Assembly: GCA_013397075.1 (NCBI GenBank)
Contig: VWZS01003961.1
Span: 62,001-126,000 of the forward strand
Source: Rhabdornis inornatus
Lineage: Eukaryota; Chordata; Aves; Passeriformes; Rhabdornithidae
Direction of reading: 5' to 3'
DNA: 64,000 nucleotides
The translations under genes were made by a program, and so were the position numbers. Below the pieces are notes generated by a model. The model was given only the letters and a program-made list of their open reading frames with translations. It had not been told where the DNA came from and made no database searches. Below, in pieces: positions 22,701 through 35,408 of the stretch; the first letter of the stretch is position 1, and every line of letters begins with the position of its first letter.

Positions 22701-24200
22701 GTTTATTTTGAAAAATGTAAAATTACTTTAGGTGTATTGGAAAAGAGGGTCTCAAAAATATTTTCCTAGCAGTTGTTCATGAGCTCTTACCTCCCTCCCA
22801 CAGGCACTCAGTTCAGGTGTGTCTGCTCTCCAGCACATTAACTACAGCTGCTTTAAAACCACCTGGAGGTGGAATAACCCCACATCAGAAAAGAGCAGCT
22901 CTTCTGCTGTTATTTAATTGGTATATTTATTCCTTCATCCATCTGGGAGACATTGGTAATCTGTCTGCCCAAATCTGATTCCTATTTAGTAGCAGTGCAG
23001 TCAGCCACAAGCACAATTAAACAAAATAATAGTGTATGCCTTCTGAAGAGAAGCCAACTGGCAAAAATATAAACCAATTACTTTGAACTTCTGCTCAATA
23101 TCTAACACAGAATGAAAGGGTTGGGTGCTTTTTTCCCCTCTAGTTTTCTGTTTAGTCCTCACTTTTGAAAGAAGCTCATGGAACAATTCTAAAGAAGTAG
23201 AAGGGAGAAATCTCAGGAAAACACTCCTCTTACTGTCAAATAGTTTTTGTTAAGCACATCACAGTGAATAAACATGCTTTTCTTCTTAAGCAGGGGTGAA
23301 ATACATGACTAGGTTATGATCATGTCCTGCTTTACTAAACTGTGAAAATTAGACAATCCACTGATCTCTCCTCTCCTAGAAGTACTTGATTGTATGTAAT
23401 TAGATCAGAAAAGCCCAAGTATAATCATGCTCATCTGCCTTATTTAATCAAACTGGGATTATGCCAATTCAGTTTAGAATTGTTCTTTTAATTCGTGCTC
23501 ATTTGTCATTCAAATGTGCTGTTCAGTCCAGCACAAAAAAACATTTCTGTTCGAGGGAGTGGCCCAGAAGGGTGAGTGGGGTGTGTACAGGCTAAGAGGA
23601 CTCATGAGAAACACTGAGGTATCTTTCAGTCTGAAACTGAAATGTATTCAGGGATAATCTAGCTCCAGGATAAACTGAGAGCAAACACAGTATACAATCC
23701 AAATCCAGTCTGTTTGGAATTATATGCATGGAGACAGCTACAGCTGATGATAAGGTCAGGCCTGAAATACTATTCAAGTCAGGCTGCAGTCTAGGTTAGA
23801 GGAAGAAAAGACAAAAATTTATTTTAAGTGTCTGGCTGTTACTTGAACTGTTTGTTTCTAGCAACAAAACCCACAAAGGATTTTATTACACAGCCAGCTC
23901 CTTAACTCAGACCCATTCTATGTACCATAGATCATTTATCTCCCAGAATTGTCCCAGTCTTGCTGACCTAGTTGCCCACATCTCCTTTGCATGCTCCATA
24001 CTTGCTTTCTAGCTTTCTGTTACACAAAGAATATATGCTTTGCTTTGGTTCACAGCATCTATAACATCCTTCTTGCAGACATTCTTGTGGTCCACTCCAC
24101 AGTTTAATGTTTGGTTGATGCAGTCTTACTGACCGGTTTATGACTTTACTTGACACAGGATGAACCATCCATTCCTGAAAAAAGCCTCAGCCCTCTTCCT
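19800..24200. other. Intergenic DNA upstream of MDM2
   Basis: No gene was recognised. Open frames here are short and lack codon structure or homology I can name. The only repeat seen is the CR1 fragment listed at 22569-22668. Confidence 0.45.
22569..22668 (-). mobile_element. CR1 LINE fragment, reverse orientation
   Basis: TCACAGAATATTCTGATTTG, GGAAGGGAACC, ATCATCAAAGTCCAACTCC and GAGAATCACACCATGTGCC correspond to the complement of a CR1 tail. The copy is short and diverged. Confidence 0.75.
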
Positions 24201-25328
24201 TTCATAAACATATGACTTACTGATGAATTACAAAGTCACTTTTCTGCTGGCTCTCTATGTTTGAGAGCATAGCTTCTTCAGTGCAACTTTTAGCACACAG
24301 TTGTAGCACATGCAGTTGAACAACAGTGCAACAAACAAGTAGTTTGGAGCATTTCTCAGAGGCATTAGTGTCTGATGTAGCCTTGACCTGAAACCCTTAA
24401 CCCTAATTTGAGTAGTTTCCCCCCAAGAGTCCGTTGCCATCACAAACAGGGCTAAGTTATCAATCTTGGATGTATATTCTGAAGCCCACTTTGGAAGCAG
24501 ATTTGCTGCAAAGAGTTTCCTTGAGATTAAATGTCTCCCCAAATGAGGCATAGATCGATATATCTCCTGAAATAAACTGATTTTTCCTTCTAAGTCATCC
24601 TTCTGAAAAACCACATTGCTTACCCAGTCTGTCTTTTTTCTTTTGCCCATATGCCCTCTCTTGATTCAGGTGGATCCTGTCACAAGTCACCTCAGCACCC
24701 AGGAGCTGGTATGCAATAACTTGTTGCCAAGTGAGAGAATTTTTTTACAGTGCCCAGTTTCGTGCCTGTTTAAACACAAACATGAAACAACGGCATGTAA
24801 GTAAGGAGCACATTCATGACACTGAAACAGAAACTGTTGTCTCTGTGGAGCAAGGGAATAGTAACTTCAGCACAGCACTCAGCAGAGAACTGGTGTAGAA
24901 CTGGATGTTCCTGGGAGGAGTTTTGTGACCCACAGAGATGCAGCACGGTTCCACTGCAACAGCAATGATGGTTTACCTGCTTGTTCCGAGTTGGGTTCCA
25001 AGGCCCTGGAACACGACAGTCACAGAAATCAGGGGAAAATGTGATGTTTTCACCCTGGGTCAAAGAAAAAGCTCTCACACGTTTTACATTCTCACATCTG
25101 CAGTAAGAAACACTAAGGAAGTGGAACTTTGGCATCCTGCAGTTCAAGTACCAGACACTGGTTGGGATGACCAGCACTGTCTTGAGCTTTTTTTTCACAC
25201 TCACTTCTGATTTTATCCACTTTGCCTCCAACAGTGTTTTCTTCCAGTGCTTGCATACTCTTGTATCCTTCTCTCCTCCATGACATTTCTGCTTTTCAGA
25301 TTTTGTTAATATTTCCACAGTATATTAC

Positions 25329-25349
25329 ATATATATATATATATATATA
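25329..25349. repeat. (TA)n microsatellite
   Basis: An uninterrupted alternating AT run of about 21 bases. Confidence 0.9.
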
Positions 25350-25671
25350 CACATGCTCTAGAGATATAAAACGTAGTTTCATATAAAGAGTTCACAAACT
25401 ATTCTGCAATTACTGTTATGTGTCCTGATTTTTGGTAGTTATATGTGAAAATGTTTGTAGAATTGGATCAACAAAGAGGCATATAGCAAGAGGGTTTGCT
25501 ACTTTTTAAAAGTGTTTTAATATCCATATATTTCACACTCTGCTTCTTTTATTGTAGCGTTTTAATTTTTCATAACTTCCACCTGAAACCCAGCTGGTAG
25601 CAGTTTCCAATAGTAACAGGTAGTTCTTGTCCAAGTCCATGACTTGGTTTTGTTACCAGAATTTTTTTTTC

Positions 25672-25732
25672 TGGTTTGTTTTTGTTTGTTGGTTTGTTTG
25701 GTTTGTTGTTGTTGTTGTTTTTTACTAAATAT
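25672..25732. repeat. GTTT / GTT simple repeat
   Basis: A T-rich low-complexity tract built of GTTT and then GTT units. Confidence 0.85.
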
Positions 25733-25999
25733 GAAACAGTAAAGTTAAGGGAAATCCCCTTCCCCAGCTGCCTTACAAATTGAAACCTCTTTCTAAGTCC
25801 AAGTGGGCAGTATGGATCAGGATACCATCCGGAGTCTTTATCAGGAAGGCAGTATTTGAAGAGAGGAAGTATTAAGGCGAATGGTACATGAATTTTTGAA
25901 GCTGTATGTGCCACTAAACTTGTTTTTCTGTCACCTGCCCTAATTCCATTAGCCGGTCTGACAGTCACCACTGCAGTTTCGGAGCCTTGGGACTCAGAA

Positions 26000-28348
26000 C
26001 CCCCACCCTGCTAGCCTCGGCAGGAGATTTGTTAGGAGAGGTTCGCTGGGGATTGCGCCATCTGGTGCAGAAAAGAGTTTTTTCTTTTTTCCATCTACAG
26101 CACGCAAAAAAGGTTCTTGGATGAAAGTGGCACCAGCCCACTGGAAAAGCAGGAACAAACTAAGCTCTGACTGCAGATGATGAAGCCAGGCAAAATACTA
26201 TTCTGTGCTTTGTTCGGTTCCATTGAAGCATTAATATCGCAGTTATCTCTTGCCTGCACAAAAAGCAAGTGCACAGACTTTTTGGTATTCCTTAATTCAG
26301 CTGGTTTTGCAATATCCATCCTAGCATCTTAGTTTAAATCACCTTTGTAGTTTAAAATTAATTCGGCAATTTCTTCCGTGTTTGTCTGTGTACTTGAAGA
26401 GATATACAGGCACTGGGCTTTGACTTCTGACCTACCTTATTTATCTTAACAACATGTTGTTCAGCTATGACCCAAGGCCAGAGGGTAGGACACCTTGAGA
26501 TAAATATACCATGTAGTGCTATATGGGAATAATCCCAAATCCACTGTTGTGGGACCGTAAGATATTACTGCATCGTGCCTTTGCTGTCAGAGGACAGGCT
26601 GCAATTTGCTCACATAAGCAAAATAAGCCTCACACAAACATACTCTGAAATGTACTGCAATGAGACATCTGAGAGGACAGATCTGTTTTCATGCCAAAAT
26701 ACACTTTCAAAAAGATTCTCAAAAACACTTGTTTCCCCCCATATCTATTGAAGAGAGTCGGTTAGAATACAGACTATACTTTTTGGCAGATAATTGCCAA
26801 TCCTGATCTTTAACTCATTCAAGGCAGAGGTTATGACAATATCTAATTTCCTCTTTCTTATTGGATGGGGTGTAGGTAGAGCTGCAGGGAGCCATTGACT
26901 TGGGCCTGTCTTACCCTCTCTCTGATCCTTAATCAGACACACTATCTGTTCTGCTCAAGAAATACAGCAGTTGTGGGGGTTACTTAGCTGCAGAGCCAAA
27001 CTAAAATGGTTGTGTATAATAGCAAGATGATGAAGACTCAGCATGCATCCCTTTATAAAAGGGTTAGAGGCATGTTACTTCAGAGAGATATGTTCCCAGG
27101 CATTTCTTCCATCCTCTTGCTGCCTCTTATTTGTGCACCTATGGTATTAAGTGGATAAGGTGACCTAGCACACCTGAGAAATAATGCAATCTTTTTCCTG
27201 TAGATCAGCTCCCTGAGGTAGTCCCAAGCAGCTACACAGCAGCTGGCCTAGGACATCACTGGAATGGCAGCACACAGGTAGGCAGGGAAAAGGTGGGATC
27301 TGCTTTGGCTATCTTAGACAGCAGCATTACTTAGGAGGAAGATTACATTAAGCTTGGCTGATTTCAGGGCACACAACTTCGAGACAGGTGTTCCATTCTC
27401 CTCCTTGTCTCCTCACTTACAGCTGCAAGCTGATGGTGAGAACGTTTTTGGAAGAAGTGTGGTGTTGGATTGCCTCAGCCTCCTTGTACTGTTTGGTGAT
27501 GGAGCTGAGGCCATCAAATACCTCACCGAAAGAATGTCCCAAGCTCATCTAATGTCCTGTTGAAACAATGGCCTTGCCAGGAGCTGTGCATTCCTAGCCA
27601 AGTATTTATTTGAACTGGCTTTGGCTCCTTTGACCACAGATTTATCTGATTCAACAGCAGGATATTTATTTACTTGTATTTACTGCTAGTATGTCAGCTT
27701 GCTTTATCAAGAAAACATAAGACATCATAAAGAAAGCAGCAGGGACACACAGCTGGAAGCAGAGAATTGAAGATAGAAATGGGGAAATAACTCCTTCTGA
27801 AGGCAGGGAGCCATTCAGCAGACTTTTCCTTATCATCTAAACCCACCTTGAATGTTATCTCCTGTATCAGTCACCTGGGTTAATAAACCAGTTAAAACTG
27901 GGACCATATTCCCAGAAGTTTCCCTCAGGTGTTACTCAGGGAGAAGCAAAGAGTGCATGATAGCACCCATGATCACTTTAGCTACTCAAAGCCAGCTTTT
28001 CCTGTGTTGCAAAGGAGCCGAAAGGTTTGCAGGATGAGTTGTGTTGATACTACCAAAGGAGGCACTTCTGATGGTAGTTTGCAGGCCATTGTGTTTTATA
28101 ATTATTTGCTCTGTACTTCAAACTGCAAGTGCTCTTTTCTGTGAAAGCTGATTTAAAATTACAAGTCATCACTCCCTTTTGCTGTTGTTGGGACTTCGTG
28201 ACAAAAGTTACTGCCTTTGCAACACAATTTAAATTGGAGGGATTGTTGGAAACGGTACAACTTCTAACATTTTTAATGTATCTTTAGTCAGGGGTTTGTT
28301 CGCCTTTGCCCAGGGGGAGGGGAATTGAAGTTTTCCTTCAAAAGACTC
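26000..28348. other. Intergenic DNA, no gene recognised
   Basis: Both strands carry only short open frames, and no repeat family was identified. Confidence 0.4.
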
Positions 28349-28835
28349 TGTCTGGGTGGGGTCAGCTAAATTTAACGTCTACAGACTGGGAGACCAGAAG
28401 ATGCACAGGGGACAAGCGAACATGAACGAACATCACCCGCCCCTGTGCGGTAGGAGACACCTGGTCACGGGAAAGATCGCTAAGACAACCGAAGAATGAG
28501 GACCAAATTAGCATCGAAGGCGAAGGGATCACTAACCAATAGGAAACAGAATACTAAGATTTGCGCAATTTAAGACCACTGAAATTGAATTTCTTTGGGA
28601 TTGTATAAATATGTGAAATGTGTGGTGAAAAACCATTTGTGATGGAATGTGCCCGGGATGCACAACCCGGGCACGTGTGGAAGAAATAATTTCTATTGCA
28701 CGTCCTGCCGAAATAACATCTTGGCCAGAATAAAGTACTGCCTTGATTCTCTAACAATGCAGAGATTTTGGAGAGTTTCCCGCAGTCTCGGTGACAGGAT
28801 CGCTACCCACATCTCAGTTCTCACTCCGGCACGTT
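28349..28835 (+). mobile_element. Retroviral LTR with TATA box and polyadenylation signal
   Basis: A block of about 0.5 kb begins near TGTCTGGGTGGGGTC. It carries a TATA box (TATAAAT, 28604-28610), a CCCGGG...CCCGGG inverted pair near 28653-28675, and an AATAAA at 28729-28734. A U5-like end with GAGATTTTGGAGAGTTTCC follows. Spacing of TATA and AATAAA, about 125 bp, fits a U3-R-U5 layout. No gag, pol or env frame flanks it, so it is probably solo. Edges are approximate and target-site duplications were not found. The family is not named. Confidence 0.65.
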
Positions 28836-31800
28836 GAACTGGTACTCCAAGGATTGTATCCAAGGGAGACCACGGCATGGGCACACATTCCTCTTCGCTG
28901 ACACAGACAGGAAAAGGACAATCGTCTCTGGGAAAACAGAAGCCTGAAGTAGCTGGGGAGCAGTACTGATACACACCACTGTCAACCTCTGCACACGGAC
29001 TGGGTCCTTTTGGTTCATGCAGCCATACAATTATTTTATGCAACAGTAAAACGATGCAACACTAAAACTAAGAAAACGGTATGGTTTTATCCATGTTTTA
29101 TATATTGCATATCAGCTCTCTATTTTCACTAGATTCTGGTTCCAGTTCCAATGCAAGCAATCCCTCTTTTAGAGCCCAGTGTCTCTGGCTTCTACTACAA
29201 TCCAATCCTGCCAAATCACTTTTGCAGCAAAGTATTTGCATAATTTCTTCTTCATCTCAGTCATTCTTAGCACCCCTAATTTAAATCCTATTCGACAATA
29301 AGGACATCACATAATAAAATAATTTCCTCAGTCATCTTTGCATACGCTGATTTACATTCGTTTCTAAAAGAAAACTCAGAAGATGAGGGGACTTGTTTAT
29401 CTTACTTTTACACTCAGTAGAAACACTGAGGATGCTTAACTTGAAGGCATTTAAATCCTGGCTTAGGGACAAGTAACTGATTGGAAAATTAACCAGCCTT
29501 TATAAAAAATATCCCTGTGATTTGTGTGACATCCAGTAAATTACTATAGGCTATCAAAGAAGCAGAAACAGATGATGTAGCACAGACTGATTCAGCTAAA
29601 TAAAGTACACTGAAAAATAGGATCAACATACAATTTACGTTCCAAAGATCTTCCCTTTATACGGGAGACAAGGGGAATAGAGAACTACCAGTCCACAGGA
29701 GGCTGCAGAGGCTGGAAGTCACTGAGGCTCAGGGCCAGCCTCCCAAAGACTTCCAGACCACTTAAAGGCTTATCAATCTCTTGAGTGCTTAAGAAGCTCT
29801 TCGAGGGCTCCTGAGAGGCTGGTAGCTGTATATGAAAATAGTGTTTTCTCTCCATTTCGTTTATGCGTGACACTTCCTCCTTCAAAACCTGTCTTCTGAG
29901 TCTGGGCGTGTGAAGCTACATCCGGACTACGGAGAGAGGCGCCTCCCGCTCCGCCCCGTTTCCCCCGATCCTATTTCTAGCCGTGTGGTGTCACCCTTCC
30001 CCCTTGTCCCAGCACGGACGCTTGCCTGCCTGCACAGGAAGGCTCTACAGCCAGTCATGGCTATTCTGCCTAGCAAAAGGCCATATAAACTTCCCAGTTC
30101 AGACAGATCAAGGGGCAGAAGCAAAACCCCAAGCTAGGTCCATGGGGAGACTCGGGACTTGTGCCTTTAAGCAGGAACATGACATTCCACTGATGCTGCC
30201 CTTGCATATAATGTGTGCTAGGAGCGTGTCTTCAACTACATCTGCTAATTTCTCAGAGTTTCTGAATTTACATTTCTGTCTTCAGCATCTAAGATGAGGT
30301 TTGAATGACATCCAAATACTGGACGGTCTGGTTCTGTAAACTTGCATCTATTTCTATAAAACCAACTTGGTGCAGGTGCTCGGCCATACCAGCTCAGTGC
30401 CAACCTCCTACATGTCTATTCACTCTGCTGTCAGCTGGAACTCTTTGAGACTGCAGGTTTAGGGGTGTAGAATGAAGGTTTACATACCCATCCCAACAGA
30501 GACAAAGCTATGAATGAAATGGAAAGTGCTTTGTGGAAAAATTTACTTAGGTTTTGCTTGAGAAAAAGAATCTAACGTATCTATGGGGAATGATACTAGC
30601 TGAAAAACATTGGTACATTGTTAATCCTGATCAGAAGAACCACCCTAACAGTCAGAAAAGCAAGACTGTGTTTTCAGAAATGAAACATAATTTCCTGGAG
30701 GGCGTATGATCACCACTGTCAGTTTCTTCTCTCAACTGGATTAACAAATAGGAAATTAGTCTCTGACTAATCACCACAAGAGATGCACTTAACAAGTAAA
30801 GCACTTTAGATCCCAGACTTTAATACTGCTTTGGACTCTCTGGAGAGAAGAATCTATTTCACAACTGTTGACGCTGTATAATAAGAGCTGGAGAGGCTTT
30901 TCCCATTCAGCTCAAAGACAGAAGCTTGATTAAGATCTTAATCCAAGTTTTTAATACACAACTTTGGTGTATTGTAAAACAAAACCCATTCAGTCACTCT
31001 AGCTAGAAAATAAAGTGCACAAATGGTTTCTTTTCCCCAGAGAGTAAGGAAGATTAAAAACATTGTGGGCAGAGTAAGGAAACATAAAAAGGACTCAGTT
31101 TCTTGGTTGAGTAGGATAGCTAATTTAGTTGGAGACAAAAAAATGTCAAACTTGTCAGCAATTATGCAGCTTCCTTTCTGGAAATGCTAAGCCAATGCCA
31201 TTCTCTATCAAGTTTCTTGAAAGGGAAGAAGTTCACACTGACAAATCTGGCACTGCTATTGAGCTGCCTAATTGTGGAGTTAAGCATCTAAACTTAGAAC
31301 TTATATTTAAAAACCCGCCTTGATGTGTATGTGCTGTTTACTCTTCTCAATTGTTTCTTAATCCATTGTCTCACTTTCATTTTTTCTTTAATCACAACCA
31401 CCTCTACTCTATGGTCTCAGTATCCATGATTATTCCGTGTGCTTCAGAACACAGCTCCTTTAAATGAGATTGCTTCTCAGTCTCTGCTTAGTAAGAAAGT
31501 AAAACAACAGTTTTTTTGTGCCAAGGTCATTAAAAATTACATTCTTGTGCTCTGCTTCAACCAGAGATCTCCTCCCTGCACTTCCTGGATGAGACATAGC
31601 CATCTATGGTTATAAAATAATCCTGCTCTTTTCCAACACACTGCTTAGCCTACATGTGCATCCTGCATGTGTGTGTTACCCACACAGCCAACAGCCATGC
31701 TGGACTTCTTGGAGCTCCTTGAATATAACCACTTGCCTTCAAATGAATGCCTTGTATTCATGTTCTAGTGAAGCCACAGATCAGAAAACACCTTTGCAAT

Positions 31801-34800
31801 GCCAATCCTCCAAGCAGCCTTTGGATTGTTCCCCCTACTTGCTTCTAAATATGTAATTTACTTTAATTACATTATGTTTAATCTGCCCATGTCTGTTCCT
31901 GCCTATCCATTATAAAGACAGCACATTGTGCCTGTCTGATACTGAGCAAGTGCAGCTGGGAAGGCACAAGCAACGCCTGAACTGACTAATTACTTCTTAA
32001 TTCAGGTTAACCTGACTCCTCCTGTATTTTAAGTAAATAATTTTGTCTGGATTGGAAGGCAGACAAGGGCCCCTTATGTAAAAAAACAGCAGCAGTGGGT
32101 GAGATCAATGTATTTATGTGAGCAGTGATACAATTTCTGCCTCAATTCCAGAATTCCATAAACTGTATGATAACTATACAGAAAGGACAGACTGGAACAG
32201 GAAAGAGAGCCTATGCACCTACTAAAGGGAAATGACAAAGACTAAATTTGTAAAGTATTAGAAACTGTGAGGCAACTAAAACAATGAAAAGGGATCACAT
32301 TTCCCCCTTCTTTAGTCCTTGTACTGCAGATTGTAATCAAGACCCCTTGGGCAGGGCTGGATTCCCTACTGCTGAGGGGATACTGCAGCTACACAAGGCA
32401 ATGGAGTATGTTCCACTCCCCAGGGTCACAGAAGCATAGAACAGAATCGTTAGGTCCATTAGACCTTTCAGGTCATTTTACCACACATAAAGAAGACAAG
32501 AGAAGGACCCACATTAGTCATTCAGAAAGCAGAAACAGCAGCTTCAGTGAGACAAGCCCCATAGGGAGAGGTGATATGTTTTCATTGGACCAACTGATAC
32601 AGCTGAAAAAAAGCAGAGCAGCTTTCAGGAACACAAACCCTCCTTCACCAAGCCCAGCATCATTGGAGCAGGGGAGAAACAACAATAGCTCCCTTCTCTC
32701 AAGGGAGGTTAATCACTGCTGTGGAACAAGATGGGCAAAGATCTTATACTGTCTGAACCCAGCTTTTTTTTTTTATGGCATTTATATTTTCAATTTTATA
32801 TTATTAAAAACTACTTTATACTAAATTTGTCAACTACTACAGCACAGTAAGAATGCAAACAATTAGTCTCTTGCATTCTTTGTAATACCTCCTTGGAGAT
32901 GATACCACACGTCTCTGTCTGCTGCTTAGCACAGGCCTGTTAGGTGAGATGTCTCTATGTCTTAGAGTAGGATTTCTCATCACCCAAGATTATATCAGCT
33001 CCTGCTGATAGTTTTTTCCTTTGTGTTCTTAACCCTCTGCAGATGACATCCCAATCACCTTTGCAACAACTGAGCTGTCAAATGGAAGGCTGAGACTGCA
33101 ATCAGAAGAAGAGCACCTGCAGGAAGAGAACGAATTTGTATGAAGCAGAAAAGCCAGTGCTTCTTTTCATCTGCCTGATTGTAACAGTAGAAAAACAAAG
33201 AGCTGCATCTTCAAAATTAGAAGAGTGAAATTTTTTTGCAAAACAAAATATATTTTTCACTATATATGCACAGTAGCCTTTCATTTATTAAAATAATTTT
33301 TTGTCTTCTCATTAGATAGGGAATTTGGGTTTTGAAAGGCTAAAAAAAATTTTAAGAGGAAAAAACCCCATAACACAAATACCTGCAAGTCTTTAATCCA
33401 AACTCTGTATCTTTCACAATCTAGGTAAGACATAACTATTTAACGGGAAGCAAAACTGACATCTTGGAAGAAAAATCTTAATGTGAAAGGTGATATGAGG
33501 GACTAAGTCCTACTCTCCAAATTCCCTTAACCTGCAAGCCTATTGTTAAAAGCAGGGACATAAAAAGCAGGAAGTTAAAAAGGTCTCACCAATCAGTGAG
33601 CCTTTTTCCTTTCCCAAATATGTTGGTGAATTTCTGGCCAGATGTTTCTTAGTCACTGCTAAACACCTGAACAGTGTTTCAGTGTGCAGCTGGCTGGGCT
33701 CTAGAGCAGGCCTCTCCTCAGCAGCCCAACTGTACCAATATATACAGCCACCTATGAAATCCAGCATTTTTTGATAGATTTTGAAGATTTGACAAACTAG
33801 ATGTGGGTTAGGCATTAGCTCAACTCCAAAATGTTAAAAACCACTCTTCTGAAACTCTTATATAATAAGACATTATAAAAAAATGAGATTTCACCTTAAT
33901 ATTTAAGCAGCATTGACTACCACTAATATTTTTTAAAAAGTTTAATAAAAACCTATGGGTAGCCTAAACAAAGTTTTAATGTTGCTTTAGCCCCGGGCCA
34001 TTGCTGGGCATTCATTTCATGAAATGAGACAGAGAGAGGATATAATCCTGCTGAATTGCAGTTCTGTCCTGAACGTTGTAGACTCCCTGCAAGACAAACC
34101 TTCTTTTCATACATGGAACAGCAGCAAACCACACTCCTTCAACCTCAAGCCTGAGAGAGCAGCTGTTCACCCATCTACAGGAAAACTCCTCTGGCACTCT
34201 GCCCTGGAGCCTGCAAGAACTTAGCAAGTTGTACAAAACCCAATGCAAAAGCTGTCAAACAAGCGCCAAGTTACCAAAGTTAAAGGCAACACAAAGCTTT
34301 ACACTGAGTATCTCTTAAATGAAGACATACTTCCTATTGCTTCGGGGAAAATGGGAAAACCTTGTGGATGTTGTTCTAAAGTGTTTTTGGGGAGAAGGCT
34401 AGATGTCTTACCACTAGTTGCTCACATTTTTAATCAGAATCATCTGCTCTCATTTTTAAAATGCCATCTCGATATGTACAGTTCCATTTGAACTACATCA
34501 ATGGTAGCTTTTTAAAGTAAAGAATGCTAATACAGCAGCAAAGCACTGCATGGCAGAAAAGGACCAAAGCCTATCCTGTCACCACAGTTTAGTCATAGAA
34601 AGTATGAATATAAAGTAAAATGAAAAGCAGAAAGGAAACACTAGGGCGTGTTTGGTACGGCTTCAACTGCAACAGCTCACACAGGGTGATGACTACATAT
34701 TGCTGAGGATGGCAAGTCTCTGATTTCTCTTTCAGGAAAGCCAAAACTCATTGAAATACACAGCAGCAGCAGAACACATTCAAGTGATGTAGTGAAAAAT

Positions 34801-35160
34801 AGAATAAGCAAATATCAGTGATTTTTATAAGACTCTGGTTTTACCTTGGGATTTAAAGTTTCCCTCATTTGAGCCATGAGTCCAAAAAGTTCAAATGCCC
34901 CACTGTATTCATGTGGACAGAAATCCATGTGGTACCATTTTGTCTTATACACACCTAGACTCCCAAAGTTATGTAATTCAAAAGGAATATGAAAAAAGAT
35001 AACTCCTCTCTTCTGCAATAAGCAGGTATCAGAGAAATGATTAAAAATTTATTCCCACCCTACACACGGTATCTAAAGAAACAATACATACAAAGATCTA
35101 TTTATCCCACAATTACACAAGCATCCTGAATTTAATATTTTGAACCATATGACAAAGTTC
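28836..35160. other. Intergenic DNA between MDM2 and SLC35E3
   Basis: Mostly AT-rich with no supported gene. A short GC-rich block at 29925-30140 contains a TATA-like CATATAAA near 30083 and a 75-codon plus-strand open frame of unknown meaning. A CR1 fragment lies near 32424-32490. Confidence 0.4.
32424..32490 (-). mobile_element. Small CR1 LINE fragment
   Basis: GGTCACAGAAGCATAGAAC, AGAATCGTTAGG and GACCTTTCAGGTCAT resemble the complement of a CR1 3' end. It is short and diverged. Confidence 0.55.
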
Positions 35161-35167
35161 AATATAC

Positions 35168-35173
35168 TTTATT
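35168..35173 (-). terminator. SLC35E3: Candidate SLC35E3 polyadenylation signal (distal)
   Basis: TTTATT on the plus strand is AATAAA on the SLC35E3 strand, giving a 3' UTR of about 2.2 kb. A nearer copy at 36533-36538 would give 0.8 kb. The sequence alone does not decide between them. Confidence 0.35.
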
Positions 35174-35392
35174 TATTAGATACAACAAGTAAATCTTAAA
35201 AGAGAGTTCTTAAATGCATGGAAAAAAAAATCACATCACTTAAGTGACTCCCACACACACCTTCCAGCACCAGATTATATTTATAATGTACTTTTTTAAT
35301 GATGCTGTTAACTTTCTCTTGCAGATCTGCTCTTCTCCTTACAGAGTCTCTTCTATTTCCAGGCATGGTTGTTGAGTTCATTCTACCACTTA

Positions 35393-35408
35393 TATATATA
35401 TATATATT
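35393..35408. repeat. Short (TA)n tract
   Basis: An alternating TA run of about 16 bases in the probable SLC35E3 3' flank. Confidence 0.8.

Larger units (their letters stand above)
24255..25971 (-). other. Cluster of unassigned minus-strand open frames
   Basis: Three open frames of 131, 182 and 133 codons lie on the same strand at 24255-24650, 24770-25318 and 25570-25971. None matches a family I recognise, and no splice pattern joins them convincingly. They may be chance or the wreck of an old element. A (TA)n tract at about 25329-25349 and a GTTT/GTT-rich tract at about 25672-25732 interrupt the region. Confidence 0.2.

Noticed and set aside
26040..26075. TGGCGCAATCCC on the minus strand as a retroviral primer-binding site
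   Set aside because: It does not complement a tRNA 3' end I can name, and no LTR end lies next to it.
28693..29043. 116-codon minus-strand open frame over the intergenic LTR
   Set aside because: It is antisense to the LTR U5 end, has no recognisable product, and its codon pattern looks random.
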